This document shows positions 15,859 to 24,740 of a stretch of DNA of 58,762 bases, in pieces. The stretch comes from AA29 sp041481445 (GTDB lineage: Bacteria > Acidobacteriota > Vicinamibacteria > Fen-336). The position numbers and the translations under genes were made by a program. The notes under the pieces are model-generated. The model saw only the letters and a list, made by a program, of their open reading frames with translations, ran no database searches and was not told where the DNA came from. Numbering within the stretch: position 1 is the stretch's first letter; each line of letters starts with the position of its first letter. The stretch lies in NCBI GenBank assembly GCA_041481445.1, contig JBGPBV010000027.1, forward strand, positions 1 to 58,762, given 5' to 3'.

Positions 15859-16692
15859 GTGAGACGCCTATTCGCCCTCTTGGTCCTGGGAGCGCTCGTG
15901 CTCGGAGTCGTCTACATCTGGAAATACCAACCCAACCGGCTGCCCGGGCTCCATTCGGACAAGCTCGCGGAGGTCGGCAGCCGGCTCGGCCAGGTCGGAG
16001 ACACCGTGGGGGAGAAGCTCCGCGCGACGAAGACCAAGGGCGCAGTCAAGGCCGCCCTGGAGCTCAACCGCAACCTGAGCGCCTACGCGATCGAGGTGGA
16101 CAGCCAGGACGACGGCACCGTCGTCCTCATGGGCGCGGTCCCCAGCGACGAGGTGCGCGGCACCGCCGCCCGTGTGGCGGCGGGGGTGCCGGATGTCGCG
16201 CACGTGGACAACCAGCTCCGCGTCGACCCGGCGATGGGTGCGCCCTCTGCGGAGGGCCGCTCGCTGGGCGAGAGCTTCGACGACCACGCGCTCGAGGCGA
16301 AGGTGAAGCTGGCCTTTTCCCTCAACAAGGACATGAGCGGATCGGACGTGACCGTGTCCGCCTTCCGGCGCGAGGTGACGCTGGGGGGCACGGTCACGAG
16401 CGAGGCGCAACGTCAAGCCGCCATCCAGATCGCCCAGCAGGCTCCCCAGGTCGCGTCGGTGAAGGACGCGCTCAAGGTGGGGGCGGCTTCCGTGGAGCCC
16501 GCGCAGGCGGCGCAGGCCGCCCTGACCGCCAACGCGAACCTGGCCGGCTACCGTCTGGTCGTCCGGGCGCAGGGTGGCCGCATCGTCGTGACCGGACGCG
16601 TAAAGACGGGGGCGGAGAAGGATCTCGCCGGGATGGTGGCGCGGGACGCCGCGCAAGCGGCCGTCGAGAACGAAGTGATCGTGAAGCCGTGA
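15859..16692 (+). CDS. Triple BON-domain membrane-anchored protein
   Basis: A 277-residue protein with an N-terminal anchor (about 3-22) followed by three BON (OsmY/nodulation) domains at roughly 55-125, 140-212 and 215-277. Repeated elements of the type L..N..L......V...DG.VVL.G.V fit the fold. BON domains bind phospholipid surfaces or peptidoglycan-associated components and are common in envelope-stress proteins. Start is GTG at 15859 with AAGGAGG 11 nt upstream. The OmpA-like porin gene begins 56 nt downstream on the same strand, so the two may act together at the outer membrane or cell wall. Confidence 0.82.
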   Translation: MRRLFALLVLGALVLGVVYIWKYQPNRLPGLHSDKLAEVGSRLGQVGDTVGEKLRATKTKGAVKAALELNRNLSAYAIEVDSQDDGTVVLMGAVPSDEVRGTAARVAAGVPDVAHVDNQLRVDPAMGAPSAEGRSLGESFDDHALEAKVKLAFSLNKDMSGSDVTVSAFRREVTLGGTVTSEAQRQAAIQIAQQAPQVASVKDALKVGAASVEPAQAAQAALTANANLAGYRLVVRAQGGRIVVTGRVKTGAEKDLAGMVARDAAQAAVENEVIVKP

Positions 16693-16748
16693 CGCTGCTA
16701 CACTTCAGAGTATAGTAGGGAAAAGGCCAGCAAAAGGAGGACGTTCCG

Positions 16749-18587
16749 ATGAGACGACCATTGACAACCTGGATGCTCGGAGGGCTGCTGGCCCTGGCGG
16801 GCACCTCCTGGGCACAGGGAGTGCCGGCCGGGGAGGAGAAGGACCGGGCCACGACGAAGTCCACCACCGCGATGCAGACCAGCTCCACCACCGGCTCGAG
16901 CAGCAGCGACACCGGACACCACCGGACGGTAGAGCGTGCGAACGTCAAGACGTGGGTGATCCAAGTCGACGGCAAGGACTGGGAAGCGCATCCCGCCACG
17001 CCCGCCTACGACGGGACGACGGGGCTCTTCCACATGCCCACGGCGTACACGCTGCCGAAGGGCAAGTTCTCCTTCCAGCTCTTCCGCGACAACCTCGACC
17101 GTGACCCCAAGGACGAGGACATCTCCATCCACGGCGTGTCGCTGGGCTTCGGCCTCACCGACCGGTTCGAGCTCTATGGCAACTTCGGGCTGCAGAACCG
17201 CATCAACGCCGATGCCCTCTTCCAGCCGGGCCGGGTGAACGACTATCCCTTCGTGGCCACGCCCTGGGAGACCGGGCGCGGCGATATGAAACTCGGCGTG
17301 AAGTACAAGTTCCTCGACGACTATCAGCACAACGATCCCGTGGCCCTCGCCATCCGCGGCTTCGTCAAGATCCCGACCGCGAACAAGGACCTCGGGCTCG
17401 GGACCGGCAAGACGTCGTGGGGCGGCGACCTGGTCGTCTCCAAGGGCATCAACGGCAAGCTCGACCTGCACGGGTCGATCGGCTTCCAGGTCAACGGCGA
17501 CCCGAGCGATCCCGTCCCCGTGGACCTCGCGAACGCGTTCAAGTGGGCGGTCGGCCTCAACGTGCCCGCCTGCTCGTGGATCCAGCTCCAGGCCGAGATG
17601 ATGGGCACGCACTACACCGGCGGCGACGACGCCACGATCCTGCGCACGGGCACGGGCCAGAACAACACCTTCGATCCGAACAGCAACCCGCGCACCAACA
17701 CCTTCGGAATCGGCCCCCAGACCAACCCCCTCGACCTCGTCGTCGGCCCCGTCATCTGGATCAAGGGCTTCTTCATCCGTCCCGCCCTCTCCTGGAACCT
17801 CAACTTCGACGACCGCGGGCTGGGATCGGCCAGCAAGACCTGGACGGGCCGCCACATCTCGATCGGCTACCACCCCGGGTTCGGCTGCCGCGAGATCGCG
17901 GTGCCGCCGCCTCCTCCGCCGCCGCCTCCCTCCAACCGGCCGCCGACGGCGAGCTGCGAGATCGAGCGGTCCACCATCATGCCGGGTGAGAGCGTCCGCG
18001 CGCGCGCGACCGCCTCCGATCCCGACGGCGATCCCCTGACCTACGAGTGGAGCGCCTCCGCCGGCCGCGTGACCGGCACCGGCGCCACCGCCACCTTCGA
18101 TTCGACCGGGATGACCCCGCCCGCCTCCGCCACCGTCACCGTCCGCGTCTCGGACGGCCGGGGCGGCACGGCGTCGTCGGATTGCCCGGTGCGCTTGAAC
18201 GCTCCGGACCGGGCGCGGCCCGAGGCCGTGACCTGCACCTCCGGCGGCTTCCCGCGGAACCTCGCTCGCCTCAACAACGTGGACAAGGCGTGCCTGGACG
18301 ACGTGGCGTCGCGGCTCCGCACCGATCCTCGCGCTCGCGTGATCGTCGTCGGTCATGCGGACAGCCAGGAGCGGTACCCCGACGTGGTCGGCCGGAAGCG
18401 GGCCGAGGCGGTGAAGGACTACCTGGTGAAGGACCGTGGCATCGAGGAGAGCCGCATCACGACTCGCTCCGCGGGCGCCACCAAGCCGCTCGACACCGGG
18501 AAGACGGTCGCCGCGCGCGCGCGCAACCGCCGCGTGGACGTGATCTTCGTTCCCGAGGGCGCCACGGCGCCCGAGGACGATGATTAA
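16749..18587 (+). CDS. OmpA-family outer membrane protein with PKD-like domain
   Basis: Predicted outer membrane beta-barrel anchored to peptidoglycan, 612 residues. It has a signal peptide (1-22, ending SWAQG), a Ser/Thr-rich linker, a barrel region (about 60-380) rich in alternating aromatic residues, a run of nine prolines, a PKD/Ig-like domain (about 393-480, with two Cys that could pair) and a C-terminal OmpA domain (about 490-605) containing VVGHADSQERYPDVVGRKRA and ARARNRRVDVIFV. The Asp/Arg residues for diaminopimelate binding appear present. ATG at 16749 follows AAAAGGAGG. Tandem hairpins follow the gene. The PKD insertion between barrel and OmpA domain is uncommon. Confidence 0.85.
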   Translation: MRRPLTTWMLGGLLALAGTSWAQGVPAGEEKDRATTKSTTAMQTSSTTGSSSSDTGHHRTVERANVKTWVIQVDGKDWEAHPATPAYDGTTGLFHMPTAYTLPKGKFSFQLFRDNLDRDPKDEDISIHGVSLGFGLTDRFELYGNFGLQNRINADALFQPGRVNDYPFVATPWETGRGDMKLGVKYKFLDDYQHNDPVALAIRGFVKIPTANKDLGLGTGKTSWGGDLVVSKGINGKLDLHGSIGFQVNGDPSDPVPVDLANAFKWAVGLNVPACSWIQLQAEMMGTHYTGGDDATILRTGTGQNNTFDPNSNPRTNTFGIGPQTNPLDLVVGPVIWIKGFFIRPALSWNLNFDDRGLGSASKTWTGRHISIGYHPGFGCREIAVPPPPPPPPPSNRPPTASCEIERSTIMPGESVRARATASDPDGDPLTYEWSASAGRVTGTGATATFDSTGMTPPASATVTVRVSDGRGGTASSDCPVRLNAPDRARPEAVTCTSGGFPRNLARLNNVDKACLDDVASRLRTDPRARVIVVGHADSQERYPDVVGRKRAEAVKDYLVKDRGIEESRITTRSAGATKPLDTGKTVAARARNRRVDVIFVPEGATAPEDDD

Positions 18588-18635
18588 GGACGAACACCTG
18601 GACTGACATCAATACACACCTCGGATGGTCGTGGG

Positions 18636-18655
18636 GCGCGGCGGCAACGCCGCGC
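18636..18655 (+). terminator. Hairpin after the OmpA-like gene (first of two)
   Basis: GCGCGGCG and CGCCGCGC form an 8-bp stem around a GCAA loop, 49 nt after the stop codon, followed by a short pyrimidine-rich stretch. Together with the hairpin at 18676-18696 it looks like a tandem terminator. Confidence 0.5.
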
Positions 18656-18675
18656 TCTGCATTTCCCGGATCAGT

Positions 18676-18696
18676 GGGCGCGCGGGCAGCGCGCCC
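18676..18696 (+). terminator. Second hairpin after the OmpA-like gene, followed by a T-rich tract
   Basis: GGGCGCGC (18676-18683) and GCGCGCCC (18689-18696) form an 8-bp stem with a 5-nt loop. The downstream sequence up to about 18726 is T-rich (GTTGTTGCTTCCTC), supporting factor-independent termination on the plus strand. Confidence 0.55.
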
Positions 18697-18803
18697 CTGG
18701 ACGTCCGTTGTTGCTTCCTCTCGTTCGGCATGCCCCTTGCTTTTCCGGTTGCCGGAGCCGCCGGCTGCGCACGCCGATGACCACCGGAGACCCCGGAAAT
18801 CCT

Positions 18804-18831
18804 TTGCGAAACACCGCTTAACCCTTACACT
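18804..18831 (+). promoter_or_regulatory. Predicted promoter of the beta-propeller gene
   Basis: TTGCGA (18804-18809), a 16-nt spacer and TACACT (18826-18831) lie just upstream of the ATG at 18844. Only 12 nt separate the -10 element from the start codon and no ribosome binding site is present, so the message is probably leaderless or nearly so. Confidence 0.45.
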
Positions 18832-18843
18832 TTCCTACGGCCC

Positions 18844-20790
18844 ATGCCCCTTCGAACGAGGACGGTCGCACACGCGGTGGCCACGGCGCTCGTGGCCCTG
18901 GCCGGGCCGGCCCTCGCCGCCGCGCAGACCTGGATCCCCGTCGGACCCCCCGGAGGCGACGTGCGCGCGCTCGCCGCCGATCCTCGCGATCCCCGCACCG
19001 TCTACCTGGGCACGGCGGACGGCCTGCTCTACCGATCGGAAGACGCGGGCACGCACTGGCGACGCCTCAGCCCCGGGTTCCCGCAGCGCGGACAGAGCCT
19101 CGACGAGATCGTGGTCGACCCGCGCGGGGTGGTGTTCGTCGGCTACTGGGAGGTCGGGGGGAGCGGCGGAGGCGTGGCGCGCAGCGCGGACGGAGGCCAC
19201 ACCTTCACCATCCTGAAGTGGATCGAAGGCCAGTCCGTCCGCGCGCTGGCGATCGCCCCGTCGAACCCGCAGGTCCTGGCCGCGGGGACCCTCACCGGAG
19301 TGTTCCGTTCCACGGACGGCGGCCAGACCTGGGTGCGCATCACCCCTCCCGATCACCCCGACCTGCGCAACTTCGAGTCGGTGGCGTTCGATCCCGTCGA
19401 CCCGGAGGTCCTGTACGTCGGCACCTGGCACCTGGGCTGGAAGACGCTGGACGGCGGCCAGAGCTGGGTCCCGATGCACACGGGCATGATCGACGACTCC
19501 GACGTGATGACCCTGACCGTCGACCGCTGGCGGCCCAGGGTCGTCTTCGCCACCGCCTGCACCGGCATCTACCGCTCGGAGGACGCGGCCGGGCGGTGGA
19601 CCAAGATCAAGGGCATCCCTTCGAGCAGCCGGCGCACGCGCTCGTTCGCCCAGAGCCCGGACGACCAGAACCGGTTCTTCGCGGGCACGACCGAAGGGCT
19701 GTGGTCGAGCGACGACGGCACCGCGACCTGGCGGCTCATCACCCAGCCCAACCTCATCGTCAACGACGTGCTCGCCCTGCCCGGCGGCATCGTGCTGCTG
19801 GGAACGGACGGCGCGGGCGTGGTCCGCAGCATCGACGGGGGACGCACGTGGCTGGCCTCCAACGACGGCTTCTCCGAGCGCTTCGTGTCGAGGGTCCTCT
19901 TCGACGGCGCCGGCCACCGCGTGCTGGCCGGCATCTGGGGTGACCGCCGGCACGGCGGGGTGTTCGTGGCCCCGGAGCCGCGCGGCCCCTGGACGCGCCT
20001 GGGCAGCGGCCTCGAGGGGCGCGAGGTGCTCTCGCTCGCCCTGCTCGGCCGGCAGGTCCTGGCCGGCACCGACGACGGCGTGTTCTTCTCCGATCCCGAC
20101 ACCGGCGCCTGGACCCGCCTGGCCACCGTCGTGGGCAGGGTGGACGCGCACCCGCGGGTGAAGGACCTGCTGGCCCTGCCCCCGCGCAACCTCCTCGCCG
20201 CGACCTCGAAGGGCCTGCTGCGCAGCGCCGACGGCGGCCGCACCTGGACCAGGCCCGCGCTCGGCCTCGCCGAGGAGGTCACCGCGCTCGCGGTGTCCCC
20301 GAACGACATCGACGTGGTGGTGGCGGCCACGCCGCTCGGATTCTTCCGCAGCACCGACGGCGGCCAGCGCTGGGACCAGGTCTCGAGCGGCCTCGGCGAG
20401 CTCCAGCCGCACACCCTCGCCTTCATGCCCTCGAACGACCGCGTCCTCCTGGCCACGACGGGCGGCGGCCTCTTCCGCTCCGAAGACCAGGGCTCCACGT
20501 GGGCGCGCGTCGACGGAGGGGTTCCGTACTCCGACATCACCGGCCTGGCCGTCCACCCGGACGGTCGCACGCTCTACGCGAGCGACTTCACCTGGGGCGG
20601 GATCTTCCGCAGCCAGGACGGGGGCAAGAGGTGGGAGCGCATGCGCACCGACGGCCTCGCCTCCGACCGCGTCTGGACGCTGGGGGTCGATCCCGCGGAC
20701 CCGGAGCGGCTCCTGGCCGCTTCGCCCACCGGCGGCCTGCACCTGATGGTGCCGGCGGCGGCGGTCACGGGGGCCGCCGGCTCACAGTGA
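18844..20790 (+). CDS. Exported Asp-box (BNR) beta-propeller protein
   Basis: Secreted protein of 648 residues with a signal peptide (about 1-27, ending AAAQ). The body contains about eleven Asp-box motifs of the form S-x-D-x-G-x-T/S-W, for example SEDAGTHW, STDGGQTW, TLDGGQSW, SIDGGRTW, SADGGRTW and SQDGGKRW, spaced roughly 45-65 residues. This is the pattern of sortilin/VPS10-like or photosystem II assembly factor-like beta-propellers, probably one ten-bladed or two smaller propellers. No catalytic residues of sialidases are recognisable, so a binding or scaffolding role is more likely. A promoter lies at 18804-18831. There is no C-terminal sorting domain. Confidence 0.82.
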   Translation: MPLRTRTVAHAVATALVALAGPALAAAQTWIPVGPPGGDVRALAADPRDPRTVYLGTADGLLYRSEDAGTHWRRLSPGFPQRGQSLDEIVVDPRGVVFVGYWEVGGSGGGVARSADGGHTFTILKWIEGQSVRALAIAPSNPQVLAAGTLTGVFRSTDGGQTWVRITPPDHPDLRNFESVAFDPVDPEVLYVGTWHLGWKTLDGGQSWVPMHTGMIDDSDVMTLTVDRWRPRVVFATACTGIYRSEDAAGRWTKIKGIPSSSRRTRSFAQSPDDQNRFFAGTTEGLWSSDDGTATWRLITQPNLIVNDVLALPGGIVLLGTDGAGVVRSIDGGRTWLASNDGFSERFVSRVLFDGAGHRVLAGIWGDRRHGGVFVAPEPRGPWTRLGSGLEGREVLSLALLGRQVLAGTDDGVFFSDPDTGAWTRLATVVGRVDAHPRVKDLLALPPRNLLAATSKGLLRSADGGRTWTRPALGLAEEVTALAVSPNDIDVVVAATPLGFFRSTDGGQRWDQVSSGLGELQPHTLAFMPSNDRVLLATTGGGLFRSEDQGSTWARVDGGVPYSDITGLAVHPDGRTLYASDFTWGGIFRSQDGGKRWERMRTDGLASDRVWTLGVDPADPERLLAASPTGGLHLMVPAAAVTGAAGSQ

Positions 20791-20860
20791 GAGCCCTGTG
20801 AGCCCGCGCACCGTGCCGGCCACGCGCGGGCACGGGTGCGCTAACATCCAGTCGCTTCGC

Positions 20861-20880
20861 GACGCCGGAGGGCCGGCGTC
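20861..20880 (+). terminator. 8-bp hairpin between the propeller and TPR genes
   Basis: GACGCCGG and CCGGCGTC pair around an AGGG loop. It lies 70 nt past the propeller stop and 21 nt before the TPR gene start, so it is either a terminator lacking a T-tract or part of the leader of the TPR gene. Confidence 0.4.
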
Positions 20881-20901
20881 CCTTCAGGCAAAGGAGACCT
20901 C

Positions 20902-21324
20902 ATGCTGATGCCCGCGATGCTGCTCGTGGCCGTCCTCGGCCCGTCTCCCCAGGACGCTCCCGCCCCCGCGCCGTCACCCAGGCCCCGTCACCGGGCCGCG
21001 CCGCCCGCGGCCGACAAGACCACGGCCGGGGAACCGGCGGCGGAGGCGGCGCCCGCCGCCGGCGCTTCCGCCGACGACATCAAGGCCGGCCTGAACGCGT
21101 TCGCCCGGGGCCGGTTCGTCCAGGCGCGCGCCGCCTTCGAGCGCGCGGTGGCCGCGGATCCGCAGAGCGCGGCCGCTCACTTCTACCTCGGCTACACGAT
21201 CTACAAGATCGCGGAGCCGAAGAGGCACGACTCCCCGGGCAAGAAGGAGGCGGCGGCCGAGTTCGCGAAGGCCTACGAGCTCGACCCCGGCTTCAAGCCG
21301 GTCTGGGGCGGCCACCGCGGCTAG
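20902..21324 (+). CDS. Small exported TPR-repeat protein
   Basis: A 140-residue protein with a short N-terminal hydrophobic stretch (1-15) that may be a signal peptide, then a Pro/Ala-rich linker (18-55) and about two TPR-like helix pairs (58-135). Fitting segments are GLNAFARGRFVQARAAFERAVAADPQSAAAHFYLGY and the final AAAEFAKAYELDPGFKPVWG. It probably mediates protein contacts in the periplasm. ATG at 20902 follows AAGGAGA. Its stop is 3 nt from the convergent rseP stop. No more specific function can be seen. Confidence 0.72.
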   Translation: MLMPAMLLVAVLGPSPQDAPAPAPSPRPRHRAAPPAADKTTAGEPAAEAAPAAGASADDIKAGLNAFARGRFVQARAAFERAVAADPQSAAAHFYLGYTIYKIAEPKRHDSPGKKEAAAEFAKAYELDPGFKPVWGGHRG

Positions 21325-21329
21325 CGAGC

Positions 21330-22679
21330 CTACGGCAGATACTTCCCCAGGATGCTCGTCTTGCTGAGGTCGAAGTAGACGACCAGGCCCAGCAGGAGGA
21401 AGAGGGCCATCGCGCCGGCGTTCATGATCCAGGTCTTCACGGTGAGGCTGAAGTCGCGGCGGAGCAGGCCCTCGAAGAGCAGGACGGCGAGGTGGCCGCC
21501 GTCCAGGGGCGGGAGCGGGAACAGGTTCATGATCCCGATCTGCAGGCTGATCACCGCCACCAGGTAGAACAGGGGCCCCGGACCCACGCGCGCGGCGTCG
21601 CCCGAGGCCTTGGCGATCTGCAGCGGCCCCATCATCGTCTTGGGCGAGATCTGGGCGGTGAGGAGCCGTTCCAGGGTCTCGAACGTGAGCTTGGTCATGC
21701 CCCACGTCCAGCGGCTGGCCTCGCGCACCGCCTCCCCGAATCCGAACTTCTGCAGGACGTAGTGCGCGCCGACGCCGATACGAGGGCCTTCGCCGTCGTC
21801 GCGCGGGGTCACCGGCAGCTCCGTCACCTGGCCGGCCCGCCAGACGCGCAGGGTGAGCGTCTTGCCCGCCGGCGCCGTGCCCACCAGGCCGACGATCTCG
21901 TTGAAGGAGCCGATGGGCTTGCCGTCGATGGCCAGGATCGCGTCGTTCTCGCGCAGCCCCGCCGCCGCCGCCGGCTTGTCCGGGAGGACCTTGCCCACGC
22001 GCACCAGCGGATGCACGCCGATCGTCCCGATCTTGTCGGAGGACGTGGAGGTCGAGCGGACGGCGACCTCGCGCTCCTGGCCGTCGGTGCCGCGGACCTT
22101 CACCTGGAGGGCGGCATCCGGCCGCAGCATCACCGCGTAGTCGGCCGATTCCCACGTGGCCAGCGCCTTGCCGTCGATGGCCAGGATCTGCTCCCCGGGC
22201 CGGAGCCCGGCCGCCGCCGCCGGCGATCCCGCGTCGACGCTGCCGATGATCGGCTTGTCGTAGAGGCTGCCGTCGACCTGGAAGCCGTTCATGTAGAGGA
22301 CGGTGAGCACGCCGATGGTGAGCACCGCGTTCATCGCGGGGCCGGCCAGGTAGACGATGAAGCGCTGCCAGCGCGGGCGGCTGGTGAAGTCGCGCCCGTC
22401 GCCGAGGGCGCGGGTGTCCTCGCTGAGATGGTCCTCGGGCTCCCCTTCCAGCTTGACGTACCCGCCGAGGGGAACGAGGGAGACCCGGCAGTCGGTGTCG
22501 CCCCACTTGAACCCGAGCAGCCTCCGGCCGAAGCCGAACGAGAAGATGAAGACGCGCATCCCGAAGGCCTTGGCGGTGATGAAATGCCCGAACTCGTGGA
22601 AGAAGATCATGAGCCCGAGCACGACGATGAACGCGCCCGTGTTCTGGAGAAGGGCGCCGGCACTGCTCAGCAAGGTCAC
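21330..22679 (-). CDS. rseP: Site-2 metalloprotease RseP
   Basis: Intramembrane zinc protease that cleaves membrane-bound anti-sigma factors in envelope stress signalling. The 449-residue protein has the catalytic HEFGH motif (28-32) in the first span, two PDZ domains (about 120-300) and the second metal-ligand motif NLFPLPPLDGGH near the C-terminus. Start is GTG at 22679, chosen because it places HEFGH at the usual distance from the N-terminus; an open frame upstream runs into dxr and is not homologous. The gene begins 13 nt after the dxr stop in the uppS-cdsA-dxr-rseP order common in bacteria. Confidence 0.95.
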   Translation of the reverse strand: MTLLSSAGALLQNTGAFIVVLGLMIFFHEFGHFITAKAFGMRVFIFSFGFGRRLLGFKWGDTDCRVSLVPLGGYVKLEGEPEDHLSEDTRALGDGRDFTSRPRWQRFIVYLAGPAMNAVLTIGVLTVLYMNGFQVDGSLYDKPIIGSVDAGSPAAAAGLRPGEQILAIDGKALATWESADYAVMLRPDAALQVKVRGTDGQEREVAVRSTSTSSDKIGTIGVHPLVRVGKVLPDKPAAAAGLRENDAILAIDGKPIGSFNEIVGLVGTAPAGKTLTLRVWRAGQVTELPVTPRDDGEGPRIGVGAHYVLQKFGFGEAVREASRWTWGMTKLTFETLERLLTAQISPKTMMGPLQIAKASGDAARVGPGPLFYLVAVISLQIGIMNLFPLPPLDGGHLAVLLFEGLLRRDFSLTVKTWIMNAGAMALFLLLGLVVYFDLSKTSILGKYLP

Positions 22680-22692
22680 ACTCCCATCGTGA

Positions 22693-23883
22693 TCATGGGC
22701 CCGAGGTCGAGACCCGCGCGCGCCCCCGCCGCGCCAGCGCGCGCCGGGTGCGGTCACGGGCCCAGGTGTCGGCCTCCAGCACGTCCTCCAGGCGGCCCAC
22801 CCGGCTCGACGGGTGGTCCCCCATCACCTCTTCGATCGTCTCCGGTATCGCCGGGAAGGGCAAGCGCTCCTCCAGGAAGGCGGCCACCGCCTCCTCGTTG
22901 GCGGCGTTGAGCACCGCCGGCAGCGACCCGCCCCCTTCCAGGGCCCGATAGGCGAGCCCCAGGCAGGGGAAGCGGTCGTGGTCGGGCACCTCGAAGTCGA
23001 GGCGCATCCCGCGGCGGAAGTCGATCCCCGGGATGGCGGCCGGCCACTTCTCCGGGTACGAGAGCGCGTACTGGATCGGCAGCCGCATGTCCGTCACCCC
23101 GAGCTGCGCGAGCACGGTGCCGTCCACGAACTCGACCATCGAGTGCACGACCGACTGCGGGTGGACGAGGACCTCGACCCGGCCCGCGTCCACGCCGAAG
23201 AGCCAGCGCGCCTCGATGACCTCGAGCCCCTTGTTCATGAGGGTGGCGGAGTCGATGGTGATCTTGCGGCCCATGCTCCAGGTCGGGTGCTGGAGGGCCT
23301 CCGCGGGCGTGACCTCGCCGAAGCTCTCGCGGGGCCGGTTGCGGAAGGGCCCGCCGGAGGCGGTGAGCACCAGCCGGCGCACCTCCTCCGGGCGGCGGCC
23401 GTCGAGACACTGGTGCAGCGCGCAGTGCTCGCTGTCGATGGGGAGCAGCCGCCCGCCCTTCGCCCGGGCCTGGCCGACCATCAGCTCCCCCGCCATGACC
23501 AGCGTCTCCTTGTTGGCCAGGGCCACGTCCTTGCCCGCCTCCAGCGCGCGATAGGTCGGCACCAGCCCCACCGCGCCCACCGCCGCCGCCACCACCGTGC
23601 GGGTGGCGGGGTGCGTGGCCACCGCCACCGAGCCCTCCGTTCCCACCCCGACGTCGATGCCGGTGAGGTCCACCAGCGCCTTTAACTTCTCCCGCGCCGC
23701 GTCGGTGGCCACGGAGACCACGCGCGGCCGATGGCGCGCCACCTGCTCGGCCAGGCGCTCGACGTTGGTGCCCGCGGACAGGCCGACCACGCAGAACCGG
23801 TCGGGGAACGCGTCCACGATGCGCAGGACGTTGCACCCGACGGAGCCGGTGGACCCGAGGATGGAGAGACCGCGCTGGACCAA
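22693..23883 (-). CDS. dxr: 1-deoxy-D-xylulose 5-phosphate reductoisomerase
   Basis: Second enzyme of the MEP isoprenoid pathway, converting DXP to 2-C-methyl-D-erythritol 4-phosphate with NADPH and a divalent metal. The 396-residue length is normal. The NADPH loop LGSTGSVG (9-16), ALANKETLVMAG, the metal and substrate site IDSEHCALHQCL, LTASGGPFRN and LNAANEEAV are all present. ATG at 23883. A strong hairpin separates it from cdsA upstream. It supplies precursors for the neighbouring UppS reaction. Confidence 0.97.
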   Translation of the reverse strand: MVQRGLSILGSTGSVGCNVLRIVDAFPDRFCVVGLSAGTNVERLAEQVARHRPRVVSVATDAAREKLKALVDLTGIDVGVGTEGSVAVATHPATRTVVAAAVGAVGLVPTYRALEAGKDVALANKETLVMAGELMVGQARAKGGRLLPIDSEHCALHQCLDGRRPEEVRRLVLTASGGPFRNRPRESFGEVTPAEALQHPTWSMGRKITIDSATLMNKGLEVIEARWLFGVDAGRVEVLVHPQSVVHSMVEFVDGTVLAQLGVTDMRLPIQYALSYPEKWPAAIPGIDFRRGMRLDFEVPDHDRFPCLGLAYRALEGGGSLPAVLNAANEEAVAAFLEERLPFPAIPETIEEVMGDHPSSRVGRLEDVLEADTWARDRTRRALARRGRARVSTSGP

Positions 23884-23901
23884 GAACCTGCCTCAAAGGC
23901 G

Positions 23902-23924
23902 AACGGCCCCGGAGCGGGGCCGTT
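23902..23924 (-). terminator. 9-bp hairpin between cdsA and dxr
   Basis: AACGGCCCC and GGGGCCGTT form a perfect 9-bp stem with a 5-nt loop. It begins directly after the cdsA stop on the minus strand and ends 18 nt before the dxr start. The tract after it on the minus strand is only weakly T-rich, so it may attenuate rather than end transcription into dxr-rseP. Confidence 0.5.
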
Positions 23925-24740
23925 TCACCGCGCGTAGAGGAGGTAATAGTACAGGACGGGCGCGCCCATCAGCAAGCTGTCGAGCCGGTCGAGCATCCCC
24001 CCGTGGCCGGGGAAGAGGGCGCCCGAGTCCTTCACGCCCGCCCAGCGCTTGAGCAGGCTCTCCGCGAGGTCGCCGGCCACACCCGCGATCGTGACGGCCA
24101 CCGCCAGCACCGCGGCGTGGGCCAGCGGGAGCCACGGCAGGCCCAGGTGCCGCACGACCAGCGCGCCCGCGACGCCCCCGGCCAGGCCGCCGGCGAGGCC
24201 CTCCCAGGTCTTGCCGGGCGAGATGCGCGGCGCCAGCTTGTGGCGGCCGAGGGCTGTGCCGACGAACAGCGCGGCCGAGTCCGCGCACATGATCGTCGTG
24301 AGCAGCAGCATCATCACCCACGACCCGCCGAGCTCGTAGGGGGCGAGGCGCAGCGCGGCCAGCGTCCCCCCCAGGCCGCCCAGCCAGGCCGCCCCCAGCA
24401 GCGTCCCCGCGGCGGAGGTGAGGCTGCCGGGGACGTCGGACCCCCGCGTCAGCATCGCGCCGAGGACGACCACCGCCGCCATCGGCACCAGCGCCGGCGG
24501 CACCAGGGCCGGCCGCACGGTCTGCAGGAAGAAGGCGGCGGCGAGGACGTAGCCGGTGAACCGCAGCGGGGTCACGCCGCGGGCGGAGAGCAGCGCATAG
24601 AGCTCCCACAGGCCGAGGGCGGCCGCCGCCGCCACCAGGAGGACGACGGCCGTCGGCGGGCCCCAGAAGAGGGCGAGCAGGAGGAGAGGGATGGCCACGG
24701 CGGCGGTGGCCAGCCGCCGCCCGAGGTCGCCGCCGGTCAC
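23925..24740 (-). CDS. cdsA: Phosphatidate cytidylyltransferase
   Basis: Integral membrane enzyme making CDP-diacylglycerol from phosphatidic acid and CTP, the entry to phospholipid synthesis. The 271-residue protein has about eight spans and the family signature near the C-terminus: SLLKRWAGVKDSG followed by PGHGGMLDRLDS, preceded by ISPGKTWEGLAGG. Start ATG/GTG at 24740 overlaps the uppS stop by 4 nt. The signature Lys, Asp and His-Gly-Gly residues are intact. Confidence 0.95.
   Translation of the reverse strand: MTGGDLGRRLATAAVAIPLLLLALFWGPPTAVVLLVAAAAALGLWELYALLSARGVTPLRFTGYVLAAAFFLQTVRPALVPPALVPMAAVVVLGAMLTRGSDVPGSLTSAAGTLLGAAWLGGLGGTLAALRLAPYELGGSWVMMLLLTTIMCADSAALFVGTALGRHKLAPRISPGKTWEGLAGGLAGGVAGALVVRHLGLPWLPLAHAAVLAVAVTIAGVAGDLAESLLKRWAGVKDSGALFPGHGGMLDRLDSLLMGAPVLYYYLLYAR

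Noticed and set aside
16697..16724. Promoter between the BON and OmpA-like genes (TATAGT)
   Set aside because: A GTGACG/TATAGT match with a 16-nt spacer exists, but its first hexamer overlaps the BON stop region and the match is weak. Left out as a feature.
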